A stretch of DNA of 64,000 nucleotides, from assembly GCA_965200045.1 (NCBI GenBank), contig OZ241330.1, positions 124,001-188,000 on the forward strand, in the 5' to 3' direction. Shown here in pieces: positions 26,373 to 35,835 of this stretch. The translations under genes and the position numbers were made by a program. The notes beneath the pieces are model-generated. The model saw nothing but the letters and a program-made list of their open reading frames with translations, had not been told where the DNA came from and searched no databases. This stretch comes from Bin25 sp026709415. Its GTDB lineage: Bacteria; Bacteroidota; Bacteroidia; Flavobacteriales; Flavobacteriaceae. Position 1 is the stretch's first letter; every line of letters starts with the position of its first letter.

Positions 26373-29309
26373 ATGAAACATCTTGGCTATCTGATCCTAG
26401 GAGTTTTGTTTTTCTTTTCATTTTGCTCAACAGAAAAACACAAACTCAAAACAAGAACTGAAAATGGGTATACCTATCAACATGTAACCAACGATCCAAA
26501 AAAAACACGTATTTATACTTTAGATAACGGACTCAAAGTATACTTATCACAAGACAAAGCTTCCCCCCGTGCACAAGTTTCGATCGCTGTTAAAGCTGGA
26601 GGGAAAAATGATCCCAAAGACAATACCGGATTAGCTCATTATTTAGAACACATGATGTTTAAAGGAACCAGTCATTTTGGCACCATAGATTATCAAGCCG
26701 AAAAAGTGTTACTAGACTCTATAGAATTACTTTTCGAGCAATACGCCAAATTAACCGATACGCTAGAAAGACAAAAACACTATCAAAAAATTGATGCATT
26801 GTCTTACCGAGCATCAGGCTATGCCATAGCCAACGAATACGATAAATTGATTTCAGCGATTGGTGGACAATATTTAAATGCCTATACCACTCAAGATCGA
26901 ACCGTCTACATTGTTGATGTACCGTCCAATGAATTGAACCGATTGATAGAAATTGAAGGATTGAGATTTCGAGAAATTGTCAATCGGTTGTTTCATACTG
27001 AGCTCGAAACCGTTTATGAAGAAAAAAACAGGTCTATAGACAATGACAATTGGAAAATATATGAAAGCATCAACACCCTGCTTTTTGAAGAACACCCTTA
27101 TGGGACCCAAACCGTCATCGGAACTATAGAACATCTAAAGAATCCTTCCATCACCCAAATCAACCATTATTTTGACACTTATTACAAACCCAACAATACC
27201 GCCATTTGTATCAGTGGCGATATTGATTTTATCCAAGTGATTGATCTCATTGAAGAGCATTTTGGTCATTGGGAACCAAATCCTGACATCCCTCAATGGA
27301 AAACGATAGAAGAGACGCCCATCACCAGTCCTAGGGAAACCCAAGTGATTGGTCCAGATGCTGAACGGGTCGATATTGGATTTCGATTTGATGGCTATGG
27401 AAGTGATGATTATCTCAAGTTAGTGCTCATGGATATGTTGCTTTCTAATGGAGAGGCTGGATTTATCGATTTGAATCTGATCCAAGCTCAAAAAGTTCTC
27501 AGTGCTAGTTGCTTCATCAGTGAAGCCAATGATTATTCAGTGCATCGATTATACGGCCAACCCAAACAGGGGCAAACTCTCCAAGAAGTGAAAGAGTTAT
27601 TGTTAGGAGAAATAGAAAAAGTAAAAAATGGAGAGTTCGAACCTTGGCTCATCGAAGCGGTGATTAATGATTTGAAAAAAAATGAAATGCAAAACGAAGA
27701 AAATACTGACTTTGCCAATTATTATCGATCAGACCAGATGGTCATGGCGTTTACGACCTCAACCCCGTGGCATGAAGTGGTCAATTATTATGACCGATTG
27801 TCTGCCATCACTAAGGATGAGTTAGTGGCTTTTGCTAATCAACATTATGGAGAGAACTATGCCGTGGTTTATAAAAAGACAGGGACCGATCCAAACATTC
27901 AAAGAGTAGAGAAACCAACAATTACTAAAGTTCAAACCAATACAGAATCCCAATCAAGTTTTTTTAAACAACTTTTATCAAAAGAAGTCGAAAAGATTCA
28001 ACCCATATATGTTGATTTCGAGTCCGAATTAGATTTTTATCAAACAAACAACACCCCCATTATTGCCAAAAAAAACAATAACAACGATCTTTTTGAATTG
28101 ACTTATCTATTTGAATTCGGCAAAAACAGCCATATCCATTTAAGCATGATTCATAACGATTTGTTGAATATTCTTGGCACAGATGAGTATACTCCTGAAG
28201 AAATTCAAAAAAAATTCTATCGTCTAGGCAGTAGTTATTCTGTCTTTAGCCCATCAAAAGGAGATCGAACGTACATTACCCTCAGTGGATTGAATGAAAA
28301 TTTGGAAGAATCCGTAGAGTTGTTTGAAGATCTACTTCAAAAGGCCAATGGTCAACAAGAGGATTTGGATTTACTGGTTGAACGGATTCTCAAATCACGA
28401 AATGATGCCAAAAAGAATAAAAATGCTGTTTTTTCTAGACTGAGAAATTATTCCATCTATGGGCTCAACAATCCCCAGACCGATCTGCTTTCAGAAAATG
28501 AATTAAAGTCATTGACCATCCATCAACTAACCGATTTATTAAATGATCTCTGTCATTATCCTCATCGAATTCTTTATTATGGCCCTTCTTCTGAAAGTGA
28601 ATTAACTCGGTTAATCAATACCTACCACTCAACAACCAATCAGCTGCAAATCAATAGTGAACCTAAACCATATCCAGAAAAAGATTATGATACGAGTCAG
28701 GTCTTTTGGACCCATTTCGATATGGTGCAATCTGAAATTAATCTCCTGGCAAGATTGGAAACTTTTGATCCTATGAAATCCCCCTATATTGAACTCTATA
28801 ATGAATACTTTTCAGCTTTGGTATTTCAAGAAATCAGGGAAGCCCAAGGATTGGCCTATGCTGTTTCGTCATACTACAATCAAGGAAGTAAAAAAAATCT
28901 ACCTGATTATTTGCAGTCATATGTAGGCATCCAGTCAGATAAGCAACCAGAAGCCCTGTCTTCCATGTTTAATCTCATCAATACTCCCTTGAGTTCTGAA
29001 ACAGGTTTTGAGGTCGCTAAAAAGGCAGTACTGAATCAGATTGAAAGTCAACGAATCTCTAATTCCGAAGTGCTAGACCGTTATATTCGACATCAAGATC
29101 TTGGATTGACGACTGATCGGAGAAAATTGATTTATCAAGAGGTTCAAAATATGAGTTTTCAAGATCTCGTCGCCTTTCAAAAAAAGTATACCTCCAACAA
29201 ACAACATAATATCACGTTGATTGGCCATCGAGAGAATATCCATTTTGAAAACTTGGCCCAGTATGGCACCGTTACCGAATTGAATTTGGAACAACTCTTT
29301 GGTTATTGA
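26373..29309 (+). CDS. M16 family zinc metallopeptidase, lipoprotein
   Basis: A 978-residue insulinase/pitrilysin-type peptidase built of two homologous halves. The inverted zinc site HxxEH is in GLAHYLEHMMFKGTSHFG and the distal Glu ligand in ELETVYEEKNRS. I chose the ATG at 26373 instead of 26346 because it gives a proper lipoprotein signal, FFFSFC with Cys18. The second half (from about residue 540) lacks the metal site, as usual. These enzymes degrade peptides in the periplasm or at the surface. The apbE reading frame begins 11 bases before its stop. Confidence 0.9.
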   Translation: MKHLGYLILGVLFFFSFCSTEKHKLKTRTENGYTYQHVTNDPKKTRIYTLDNGLKVYLSQDKASPRAQVSIAVKAGGKNDPKDNTGLAHYLEHMMFKGTSHFGTIDYQAEKVLLDSIELLFEQYAKLTDTLERQKHYQKIDALSYRASGYAIANEYDKLISAIGGQYLNAYTTQDRTVYIVDVPSNELNRLIEIEGLRFREIVNRLFHTELETVYEEKNRSIDNDNWKIYESINTLLFEEHPYGTQTVIGTIEHLKNPSITQINHYFDTYYKPNNTAICISGDIDFIQVIDLIEEHFGHWEPNPDIPQWKTIEETPITSPRETQVIGPDAERVDIGFRFDGYGSDDYLKLVLMDMLLSNGEAGFIDLNLIQAQKVLSASCFISEANDYSVHRLYGQPKQGQTLQEVKELLLGEIEKVKNGEFEPWLIEAVINDLKKNEMQNEENTDFANYYRSDQMVMAFTTSTPWHEVVNYYDRLSAITKDELVAFANQHYGENYAVVYKKTGTDPNIQRVEKPTITKVQTNTESQSSFFKQLLSKEVEKIQPIYVDFESELDFYQTNNTPIIAKKNNNNDLFELTYLFEFGKNSHIHLSMIHNDLLNILGTDEYTPEEIQKKFYRLGSSYSVFSPSKGDRTYITLSGLNENLEESVELFEDLLQKANGQQEDLDLLVERILKSRNDAKKNKNAVFSRLRNYSIYGLNNPQTDLLSENELKSLTIHQLTDLLNDLCHYPHRILYYGPSSESELTRLINTYHSTTNQLQINSEPKPYPEKDYDTSQVFWTHFDMVQSEINLLARLETFDPMKSPYIELYNEYFSALVFQEIREAQGLAYAVSSYYNQGSKKNLPDYLQSYVGIQSDKQPEALSSMFNLINTPLSSETGFEVAKKAVLNQIESQRISNSEVLDRYIRHQDLGLTTDRRKLIYQEVQNMSFQDLVAFQKKYTSNKQHNITLIGHRENIHFENLAQYGTVTELNLEQLFGY

Positions 29310-30354
29310 AATTGATGCCTCTATTCCACAGAATCGATTGGTCTTGAAGCACTCTTTTTTAACATTATTTAGGCGTTTCAGCTCACTTTTTGGATTATTG
29401 TTTTGTCTTTGTTGTCAACAATCGGTTGAGCTCACCTCAGTCAAAGGGCAGGCGCTTGGGACAACTTATCAAATAAAACTTGATTCAAAATCATTGGATC
29501 ATTCCGAATTAACTAAGGGATTGGATTCTATTTTTTCCATCATCAATCATTCCATGTCCACTTATGTCCCCACATCATTAATTTCCAAAATAAATTCGGG
29601 ACACACCCCCATAGCGATAGATGCGCATTTTGAACGTGTATTTCGTAGTTCCCAAGAAGTTTGGAAAAAAACCGATGGCTATTTTGATCCGACTGTCGGA
29701 CCACTGGTAGAGGCTTACGGATTTGGTCCTCAAGGAATTAAAAAACTCAATCAACAACACATCGATTCTTTAAAACAATTTATTGGATTGGATAAAGTAA
29801 CCTTAAGTAATCGAGTTTTAACCAAACAATATGCTGAGATTTCATTGGATTTCAATGCCATTGCCAAAGGGTATACCGTCGATATCGTAGGACAATATTT
29901 AAAAGATCTTCAAGTCGAAAATTTTTTGATTGAACTTGGTGGCGAGGTGTTGGTGCAGGGAATGAATCCTCAATCAAAAACCCATTGGTCGATAGGTATT
30001 GAAAATCCCATTTTGGATTCACTTCCTAGAATTTTAAAAGTGGTGGAACTAAAAAATCAAGCGCAAGCCACTTCGGGAAACTACCGAAAATTTTGGATTG
30101 ATTCTCTTTCTGGTAAACGGTATGTTCATACGATTAATCCATTAACAGGTCTTGTTCAAAATTCTAAAGTATTGAGTGTTTCAGTCATTGCTCAAACTTG
30201 TATCCAAGCAGATGCTATGGCAACGGCCCTATTGGTCATGCCTTTTGAACAAGGTAAAGCTTTGATTCAAAGAGAAAAAGATTTTGAAGCTTTGTGGGTT
30301 TATTCAGATAAAACCCAAGTTGCTATTCACCGAAGCCCTGGTTTTGGTTTCTAG
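29299..30354 (+). CDS. apbE: FAD:protein FMN transferase ApbE
   Basis: The 351-residue frame encodes ApbE, a periplasmic lipoprotein that links FMN to Thr in NqrB and NqrC. Motifs: GTTYQIKL near the N-terminus, FDPTVGPLVEAYGFG, DFNAIAKGYTVDIVG, IELGGEVLVQG, HTINPLTG and QADAMATALLVM with the Mg-binding Asp. A lipoprotein-type signal (LLFCLCC) precedes the domain. No ATG is available near the front: the frame opens at a TTG (29299) overlapping the M16 gene, and TTGs at 29338 or 29344 are equally possible. Its natural clients are encoded 8-13 kb upstream in nqrBC. Confidence 0.88.
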   Translation: MVIEIDASIPQNRLVLKHSFLTLFRRFSSLFGLLFCLCCQQSVELTSVKGQALGTTYQIKLDSKSLDHSELTKGLDSIFSIINHSMSTYVPTSLISKINSGHTPIAIDAHFERVFRSSQEVWKKTDGYFDPTVGPLVEAYGFGPQGIKKLNQQHIDSLKQFIGLDKVTLSNRVLTKQYAEISLDFNAIAKGYTVDIVGQYLKDLQVENFLIELGGEVLVQGMNPQSKTHWSIGIENPILDSLPRILKVVELKNQAQATSGNYRKFWIDSLSGKRYVHTINPLTGLVQNSKVLSVSVIAQTCIQADAMATALLVMPFEQGKALIQREKDFEALWVYSDKTQVAIHRSPGFGF

Positions 30355-30359
30355 TGGTG

Positions 30360-30855
30360 TCACAGTAAATGGTTCATTAAAGAAGGAAATGCCATGTTCC
30401 AATCGCTCGTGCAACATAATCCCATGTTGATTTTAATTTGTATAAGATTAGGGTGCAACGAAATGGATTTTGTATTTTCTTTCTCATTCTTTCCCTTTTT
30501 AGTTGCCAATCTCCAGACATCAACCAAATGGTGCATAGAAGGAATGGGAATAACGTATGGTTCATCTTTAATTCGATGAAAAAGGCCTTTTTCGAGAGTT
30601 GTTTCAAATAAACGATTGGAGTGATCTAATGTGTCCTTTTCTTGAAACTTTTTAATAATATGCTCTCGATCCAAAGGCGATAAAAAATCATTCTTGTCAA
30701 TGACTCCTATAAAACTTTTAATTTCTTGATGAGTGAAAGTTGCCGTTCTTCCTTCATAGTATTCAAATCTTTTTCTTGTTCCGTCTTCTGAGACTGTATT
30801 TAATCCAAAATCTGTCCATTTTCCATCATGATAGCTGAGTTTATTATTTTTTAAA
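30360..30855 (-). pseudogene. AAA ATPase family (copy 3), C-terminal fragment
   Basis: The minus strand is open from the palindrome at 30856 down to 30360 and encodes only the C-terminal part of the ATPase family: a segment with RKRFEYYEGRTATFTHQEIK and the terminal winged-helix-like LFETTLEKGLFHRIKDEPYVIPIPSM. It resembles the decayed copy at 47049 more than the intact copy, defining a second subfamily. All ATP-binding motifs are missing, and the truncation point coincides with the palindrome of IS ends, so insertion and deletion probably removed the 5' part. Confidence 0.75.
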
Positions 30856-30892
30856 TAGTCGCTCCTTAAAAAGACTTTTTAAGGAGCGACTA
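30856..30892. repeat. Perfect 37-base palindrome made of two abutting IS ends
   Basis: Each 18-base arm, TAGTCGCTCCTTAAAAAG, is identical to the left end of the IS5-like element at 35836, and the arms face each other around a single central A. This is not the intact element: the 1.5 kb interior is absent. It reads as a residual head-to-head pair of left ends or a minimal non-autonomous derivative, and it truncates the ATPase fragment. Confidence 0.85.
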
Positions 30893-30989
30893 TATAGTTG
30901 AACTTGTAAATTGATTTTAAACTCTGTAACTAAAATCTTCACATAGAAATAAAAGTGTTGAACTACGTATCCTATTGCTTTCATTGATT

Positions 30990-30997
30990 TAAGTTTG
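30990..30997 (+). promoter_or_regulatory. Possible -7 promoter element upstream of the susCD leader
   Basis: TAAGTTTG fits the Bacteroidota -7 consensus TAnnTTTG and lies 16 bases before the small leader frame at 31013. The upstream TTG box at 30975 is only 12 bases away, so the pairing is not canonical. Confidence 0.35.
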
Positions 30998-31012
30998 CAG
31001 CCGAATTTTCAA

Positions 31013-31129
31013 ATGCTTCACTTCAAACCACAAATGGCACTAGTTATCAATTCTTTTTACATGGTAATGTTTGCTGTGTTCTGTATGTCATCATACCTAT
31101 GTCTTTGCTACTGTCTTAATAAAAAATAA
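31013..31129 (+). CDS. Small hydrophobic ORF, possible leader peptide of susCD
   Basis: An ATG at 31013 starts 38 codons for a hydrophobic, Cys- and Met-rich peptide (NSFYMVMFAVFCMSSYLCLC in its middle) ending LNKK and TAA. It lies between a promoter-like box and a strong hairpin with T-run, 77 bases before susC. The position suggests a leader peptide or a small membrane protein. Nothing but location and composition supports translation. Confidence 0.35.
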   Translation: MLHFKPQMALVINSFYMVMFAVFCMSSYLCLCYCLNKK

Positions 31130-31138
31130 ATAAAGTTT

Positions 31139-31178
31139 AAACTCCTTTGGTAGTAGTGTTTATCAAAGGAGTTTTTTT
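31139..31178 (+). terminator. Intrinsic terminator or attenuator just upstream of susC
   Basis: An 11-base perfect stem (AAACTCCTTTG / CAAAGGAGTTT) with a 14-base loop is followed by TTTT. It ends 28 bases before the susC ATG, leaving too little room for a full promoter, so susC transcription may have to pass through it. Confidence 0.8.
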
Positions 31179-31206
31179 ATTTATTAAACGTTAAACAAAA
31201 AAATTT

Positions 31207-34200
31207 ATGAACAAACATTTTATTTGGACGGGGTTCAAACCCGTTCTCATTGCAATTTTATTTGGTTCTCAGTCATGGGCACAATACACTATATCTGGTC
31301 AAGTGGTCGATAGGGATACCAATGCCCCACTGTTAGGGGTCAGTGTGGTTATTTCTGGAACCAACATCGGTACCGCTACCGACTTTGATGGCAACTATTT
31401 GCTGACAAATATCGAACCCGGTGATTATGCCTTAGTGGCATCATTTACAGGATATTCTTCTAACTACAGTCAAGTGACTGTAGGAAATGCTGATGTCACT
31501 GTGGATTTTGAATTAGAATACTCAGCTTCTATTTTAAATGAAATTGTGGTCACTGGTACGGGTTCTGCTGTTGCAAAAAAGAAATTGGGTAATAGTATTG
31601 GGTCTATTTCAACAGCTCAATTACAAAATTTACCCATCAACAGTTTTTCTGATATTCTCCAGGGTAGAGAACCAGGTGTGATTACCTTACCTTCTAGTGG
31701 ATTGACCGGCGAAGGTTCCCAAATCAGAATCCGTGGGAGTGCTTCTTTATCACAATTGAATGAACCTATTGTTCTCATCGATGGCGTTCGAGTCGATACT
31801 GGTGGTGGCTTCGGTGGTGGACTTGTCGGATCTGGTGGTGGAGGTTCCTCATCACGATTGGATGACATCAATCCAGAATCCATTGAACGGATTGAAATCT
31901 TAAAAGGAGCTTCTGCAGCCACCTTATTTGGTACGGAAGCATCCAATGGAGTCATTCAGATTTTTACGAAACGTGGTCGAATTGGCGAGCCTATTTTTAA
32001 TTTTAAAGCGACTCAAGGAATTATCCATTATCCTAAGGGCAAAGTAGCCGATAATACGGGATGGATTAACGGATCTTCAAGTAATGCGAGTCAACGAGTC
32101 ACGGATGTTTCTTCCGTCTTAGGTTTTTCTATTAGGCCTTATGAATTGATTTCAGCTAATTCCTTTGAAGAACTTTATGAGACCGGTTTATCCAATGTAT
32201 TCAGTGGTGATGTTTCAGGTGGAAACTCATTAATTAGATACTATGTAGCTGGTCGCTATTCTTATACTGACGGTCCGTTTGGGGGCCAAGAAAGAATTGG
32301 TTATAAAGAAGGACAGTCTACTAAGGCTTCGGATATTGATGAATTAACGCAATTGAATTTGAATTTAACGGTCAATCCATCTAGAAAATTCGATATCAAA
32401 TTAACCACTGGATTTACTTCTCGTTATTTGAGCACCATGCAAAACAACAACAACATCCGTGGACCTGGAACGCTAGCTCACTCGAGCAAACCTGAATTAA
32501 TAACTCCTAGAAACACAACAGGTGCTCCATCTTTTGCTACAGTTGATGAAACATTACAATTATCCATTGACTCTGAAATAAGCCACTATAATGGAATCAT
32601 TGGAATCGATTATTTTGCCAATGATTGGTTAAAAATTCAAGGGGTGTTCGGTATCGACTATTCCAGCCAGCAGAGCACCGAGTTTTGGCCTTTTGGATAC
32701 AATATTGATGGTATTTCAGGAGCTACGACTGAAGGTATTAAGCTCGTGGATAATAGGGATTTTTTATCCCAATCAGCTGAATTAAAAGTGTCCTTAAAAA
32801 ATCAAATCACACCTAATATTACATCTGACTTCATCCTAGGAGGACAATATGTATCCCAGCAAGTTTCAATTGCAGGAGCTTCTGGTGAGGCTTTTCCTGG
32901 TCCAGGTTTTGCGGTCACATCGGCAGCAGCAAACCAAGTCACTTTTGAATTTTTTCAAGAAACCATCAATACAGGCATTTTTGCTCAAGAACAAGTTGGC
33001 ATCAACAACTCTATTTTCCTGACCATCGGCGCTCGACTGGATGCACACTCGGCTTTTGGAAGTGAATTTGATGCAGCGTTTTATCCGAAAGTCTCAGCAT
33101 CATACGTGCCATCCGATACACCTAATTGGTCGAATATTGGCCCTATTAGTTCTCTTCAATTAAGAAGTTCTTATGGTTTATCAGGACTCCAGCCAGGAGC
33201 GTTCGATGCTGCTACTACGTATACAGCCTTAGCTTCAGCCACCGGTGCAGGTATTGCTCCTAATAATTTGGGAGATCCCAATTTGGCACCAGAAGTTTCT
33301 AGTGAATTTGAAGCTGGGTTCACCGCTGGTCTCTTTGATAATTCAATCAATTTGGAATTCACCTACTGGGATCGAGTGACGAAAGATGCCCTATTCGCCC
33401 GACAATTTGCTTTATCTGGTGGATTTAGAAATCCCCAATTAACCAATATCGGAGAACTTGCTGCCCATGGTATCGAAATCAATCTCAATGGATCGGTTCT
33501 CAGAACGCAAGATTTACAACTGAATTTATTTGTGAATGGGGCTTACTATCAAGATGAAATCGTCAGTCTTGGAGGAGCTCCTCCACTAAAAGTTGGAGGC
33601 TCCTATCCCAGATACCGAAACTTTTTGATTGAAGGTTATTCTGCGGGATCCAATTTTGGCGCCGTGCTTCAAGATGTCGGTCCCCATCAACTTCCCATCG
33701 ATATTGCCAATAAAGATGGACGTCCGGATACTCGTGATGAATTAGTCACGTTCTTTTCTGGTAAAACAACCCAACAAAATGCGAAAGATCTTGGTATGCC
33801 GACAACGGTGGGGACTGGTGGTGTGCTCCTGAAAGATGAAGATGGCGATGGGGATTATCTCGATCACTTTTTAGGAAAGTCCACTCCAGATTGGACAGGT
33901 TCTTTTGGCGGATCTTTAGACTTTAAAAATTTCACACTCAGCACCACTTTTGAGTATAAAGTCGGAAATTTTGTGGTCAATAACTTAACGAATGCTTTTC
34001 GTCAGGCAAACGCAGTGGTTGGTCGAAACTTACCTAGTTCTGCACGCATCACAAGAGATTATTTTACCGGTGGTGTTGATGGTAATTTTAACCCATTAAA
34101 CAATCCTAATGTGCGGGTCGAAGCCCTCGAAGAATGGCTTTATGACACGCTAGCTTTAGCTCCATTCTCTGGTCTCAATACATTAGAAAAAGCGGATTTT

Positions 34201-34458
34201 ATTCGATGGAGGGAAGTGAGTTTGGTGTATCGATTCGATCAAAATTGGCTCAATACTTTTGGGCTTGAAACCGCCTCTGTAGGTCTATCTGGCCGCAATA
34301 TTGCGTTGTTTACTTCTTATAGTGGGGTCGATCCAGAAATTAATTTTGTTGGAAGAGGCTCACAATCTACACTGAATCAAAACTTTGGTCAAGGAATCGC
34401 TGCATGGGGGTATCCGATACCGACACAGCTTATATTAACCCTTAAAGTTGGTTTTTAG
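31207..34458 (+). CDS. SusC/RagA-type TonB-dependent outer-membrane receptor
   Basis: The 1083-residue product has a signal peptide ending near SQSWAQ, an N-terminal carboxypeptidase-regulatory-like domain (ISGQVVDRDTNAPLLGVSVVISGT, GTATDFDGNYLL), a plug domain with the SusC signature (LQGREPGVITLPSSG, IRIRGSASL, PIVLIDGVRVD, ILKGASAATLFGTEASNGVIQIFTKRG), and a C-terminal 22-strand barrel ending in Phe. Such receptors take up oligomers together with a SusD lipoprotein, powered by TonB. A Gly-rich loop (about 199-215) interrupts the plug. The SusD partner starts two bases after its stop. No glycoside hydrolase, peptidase or regulator is adjacent, so the substrate is not predictable. Confidence 0.93.
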   Translation: MNKHFIWTGFKPVLIAILFGSQSWAQYTISGQVVDRDTNAPLLGVSVVISGTNIGTATDFDGNYLLTNIEPGDYALVASFTGYSSNYSQVTVGNADVTVDFELEYSASILNEIVVTGTGSAVAKKKLGNSIGSISTAQLQNLPINSFSDILQGREPGVITLPSSGLTGEGSQIRIRGSASLSQLNEPIVLIDGVRVDTGGGFGGGLVGSGGGGSSSRLDDINPESIERIEILKGASAATLFGTEASNGVIQIFTKRGRIGEPIFNFKATQGIIHYPKGKVADNTGWINGSSSNASQRVTDVSSVLGFSIRPYELISANSFEELYETGLSNVFSGDVSGGNSLIRYYVAGRYSYTDGPFGGQERIGYKEGQSTKASDIDELTQLNLNLTVNPSRKFDIKLTTGFTSRYLSTMQNNNNIRGPGTLAHSSKPELITPRNTTGAPSFATVDETLQLSIDSEISHYNGIIGIDYFANDWLKIQGVFGIDYSSQQSTEFWPFGYNIDGISGATTEGIKLVDNRDFLSQSAELKVSLKNQITPNITSDFILGGQYVSQQVSIAGASGEAFPGPGFAVTSAAANQVTFEFFQETINTGIFAQEQVGINNSIFLTIGARLDAHSAFGSEFDAAFYPKVSASYVPSDTPNWSNIGPISSLQLRSSYGLSGLQPGAFDAATTYTALASATGAGIAPNNLGDPNLAPEVSSEFEAGFTAGLFDNSINLEFTYWDRVTKDALFARQFALSGGFRNPQLTNIGELAAHGIEINLNGSVLRTQDLQLNLFVNGAYYQDEIVSLGGAPPLKVGGSYPRYRNFLIEGYSAGSNFGAVLQDVGPHQLPIDIANKDGRPDTRDELVTFFSGKTTQQNAKDLGMPTTVGTGGVLLKDEDGDGDYLDHFLGKSTPDWTGSFGGSLDFKNFTLSTTFEYKVGNFVVNNLTNAFRQANAVVGRNLPSSARITRDYFTGGVDGNFNPLNNPNVRVEALEEWLYDTLALAPFSGLNTLEKADFIRWREVSLVYRFDQNWLNTFGLETASVGLSGRNIALFTSYSGVDPEINFVGRGSQSTLNQNFGQGIAAWGYPIPTQLILTLKVGF

Positions 34459-34460
34459 TC

Positions 34461-35780
34461 ATGAAAACTATTAAAACTATATGTTGTAAGATATCCTTTT
34501 TAGGAATATTCTTAATTTCTGGGATTGGCTGCGAATTGGAAACAGACAATCCTAATAATTTGCTTGAAGATGGATTAAATATTACCGCTTTTACCCCGAT
34601 GATCAATGGGGCTGAAGGGGCCCTAGTAAGAGCTTATGGAAATATTTTAGCTCCTTATTCGACGGCTAGTGATGAATTAATTTGGATTGGATCACGGGAT
34701 GCTTGGCAACAATTAAATTTTGGAAATGTTGGTAATCCCAATAATGAATTTACGGATGCCGCCTACTTCTATGTAAACGAAGCTAGATTTTGGGCAGATG
34801 AGGTTATTCGAAGAGGTGAAAAATTTAAATCCGATCCCCTTTACGACAATGATAGTGACTTAGTAAGAGCTTACATTTATGGAGCCATCATTTATATTGT
34901 CATAGCCGATATTTTTGATGATTTTGTCATCGACTCATCAAAATCAGAAGTGGGTTCTCCAGTTGGTCCGTCTAATATGAGTAGCCTTTACGATACAGCC
35001 ATTGGGTATCTCAACAAAGCTCTAGCACTCAATGCGGGTTTGACTAGTGAAATCAATGCATTAATCGCTCGAGCTGAATTTTCAAAAGGGGTATGGGGGA
35101 AAATCAATCCCGTGAATACCTCAGACCCATTGGTTCGTTCGAGTGCTGCTGTTGCTGCTGCCAAACAAGCTTTAAGTACATTATCGGCTGATTTTGCTTA
35201 CTTGCTAAAAACCGACGCGAAGGCACCCGAAACGATTGGGGCTCTTGATATTGCAGGAGAGGTTAATCAACGAAATGAGATGAGGTTTTCAGATGAGTAC
35301 ATCATTGTCCACAAAGAAGGAAAAAAACCAAATGCAATAGACGACGGGAATCCAGCAACGACCATATCATTGAATGATCCTATTGATAATATTCCATGTC
35401 CTGCACTTTATAAATTGGTCAGAGCATTTACTAAACCCGGATTATATCCAGATTATCCCGTTGTATCAACAAGAGAACTCCATTTAATCATTGCCGAAGA
35501 TGCTTTGGCAAGAAATGATTCTGCCACTTTCACTAAGCACATCAATGCTATAAGAGCATTAGATGGATTAACAGCGTATTCTGGACAAGTGGATGCCAAA
35601 GAATTATTGATTCATTCAAGAAGAGTCAATCTTTTTTTGCAAGGAAGAAGGATTGCTGATCATTATCGATTCAATGATCCATCAACCTACTGGATAGCCA
35701 ATACTGATGCGACGACTTCTCCTGGCGCGTTGTTTCCTATTACGATTTCTGAAATCCAGTCTAATCCAAATATTAACTGA
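34461..35780 (+). CDS. SusD/RagB-type surface nutrient-binding lipoprotein
   Basis: A 439-residue lipoprotein with signal and lipobox ISGIGC (Cys24). It has the helical TPR-like body of SusD proteins: an early LVRAYGNILAP, ARFWADEVIRRG, the YLNKALAL repeat and a C-terminal RAFTKPGLYPDYPVVSTRELHLIIAEDALARND followed by INAIRALDG and RRVNLFLQGRRIADHYRF, which is the conserved RagB end. It forms the lid over the SusC channel. Co-transcribed with susC and closed by a strong terminator. Confidence 0.9.
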   Translation: MKTIKTICCKISFLGIFLISGIGCELETDNPNNLLEDGLNITAFTPMINGAEGALVRAYGNILAPYSTASDELIWIGSRDAWQQLNFGNVGNPNNEFTDAAYFYVNEARFWADEVIRRGEKFKSDPLYDNDSDLVRAYIYGAIIYIVIADIFDDFVIDSSKSEVGSPVGPSNMSSLYDTAIGYLNKALALNAGLTSEINALIARAEFSKGVWGKINPVNTSDPLVRSSAAVAAAKQALSTLSADFAYLLKTDAKAPETIGALDIAGEVNQRNEMRFSDEYIIVHKEGKKPNAIDDGNPATTISLNDPIDNIPCPALYKLVRAFTKPGLYPDYPVVSTRELHLIIAEDALARNDSATFTKHINAIRALDGLTAYSGQVDAKELLIHSRRVNLFLQGRRIADHYRFNDPSTYWIANTDATTSPGALFPITISEIQSNPNIN

Positions 35781-35803
35781 GTTTTAAACCTCTTAATTGT
35801 TAT

Positions 35804-35830
35804 AAAAGCCGTCCATTCAGACGGCTTTTT
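35804..35830 (+). terminator. Intrinsic terminator of susCD
   Basis: A 10-base perfect stem (AAAAGCCGTC / GACGGCTTTT) with a six-base loop and T-run, 23 bases after the susD stop. The IS5-like element begins only six bases beyond it. Confidence 0.9.
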
Positions 35831-35835
35831 ATATT

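Noticed and set aside
29299..29345. Treating the M16/apbE overlap as proof that TTG 29299 is the apbE start.
   Set aside because: Two later TTGs are equally good and the residues before them are not conserved, so the start is left open.
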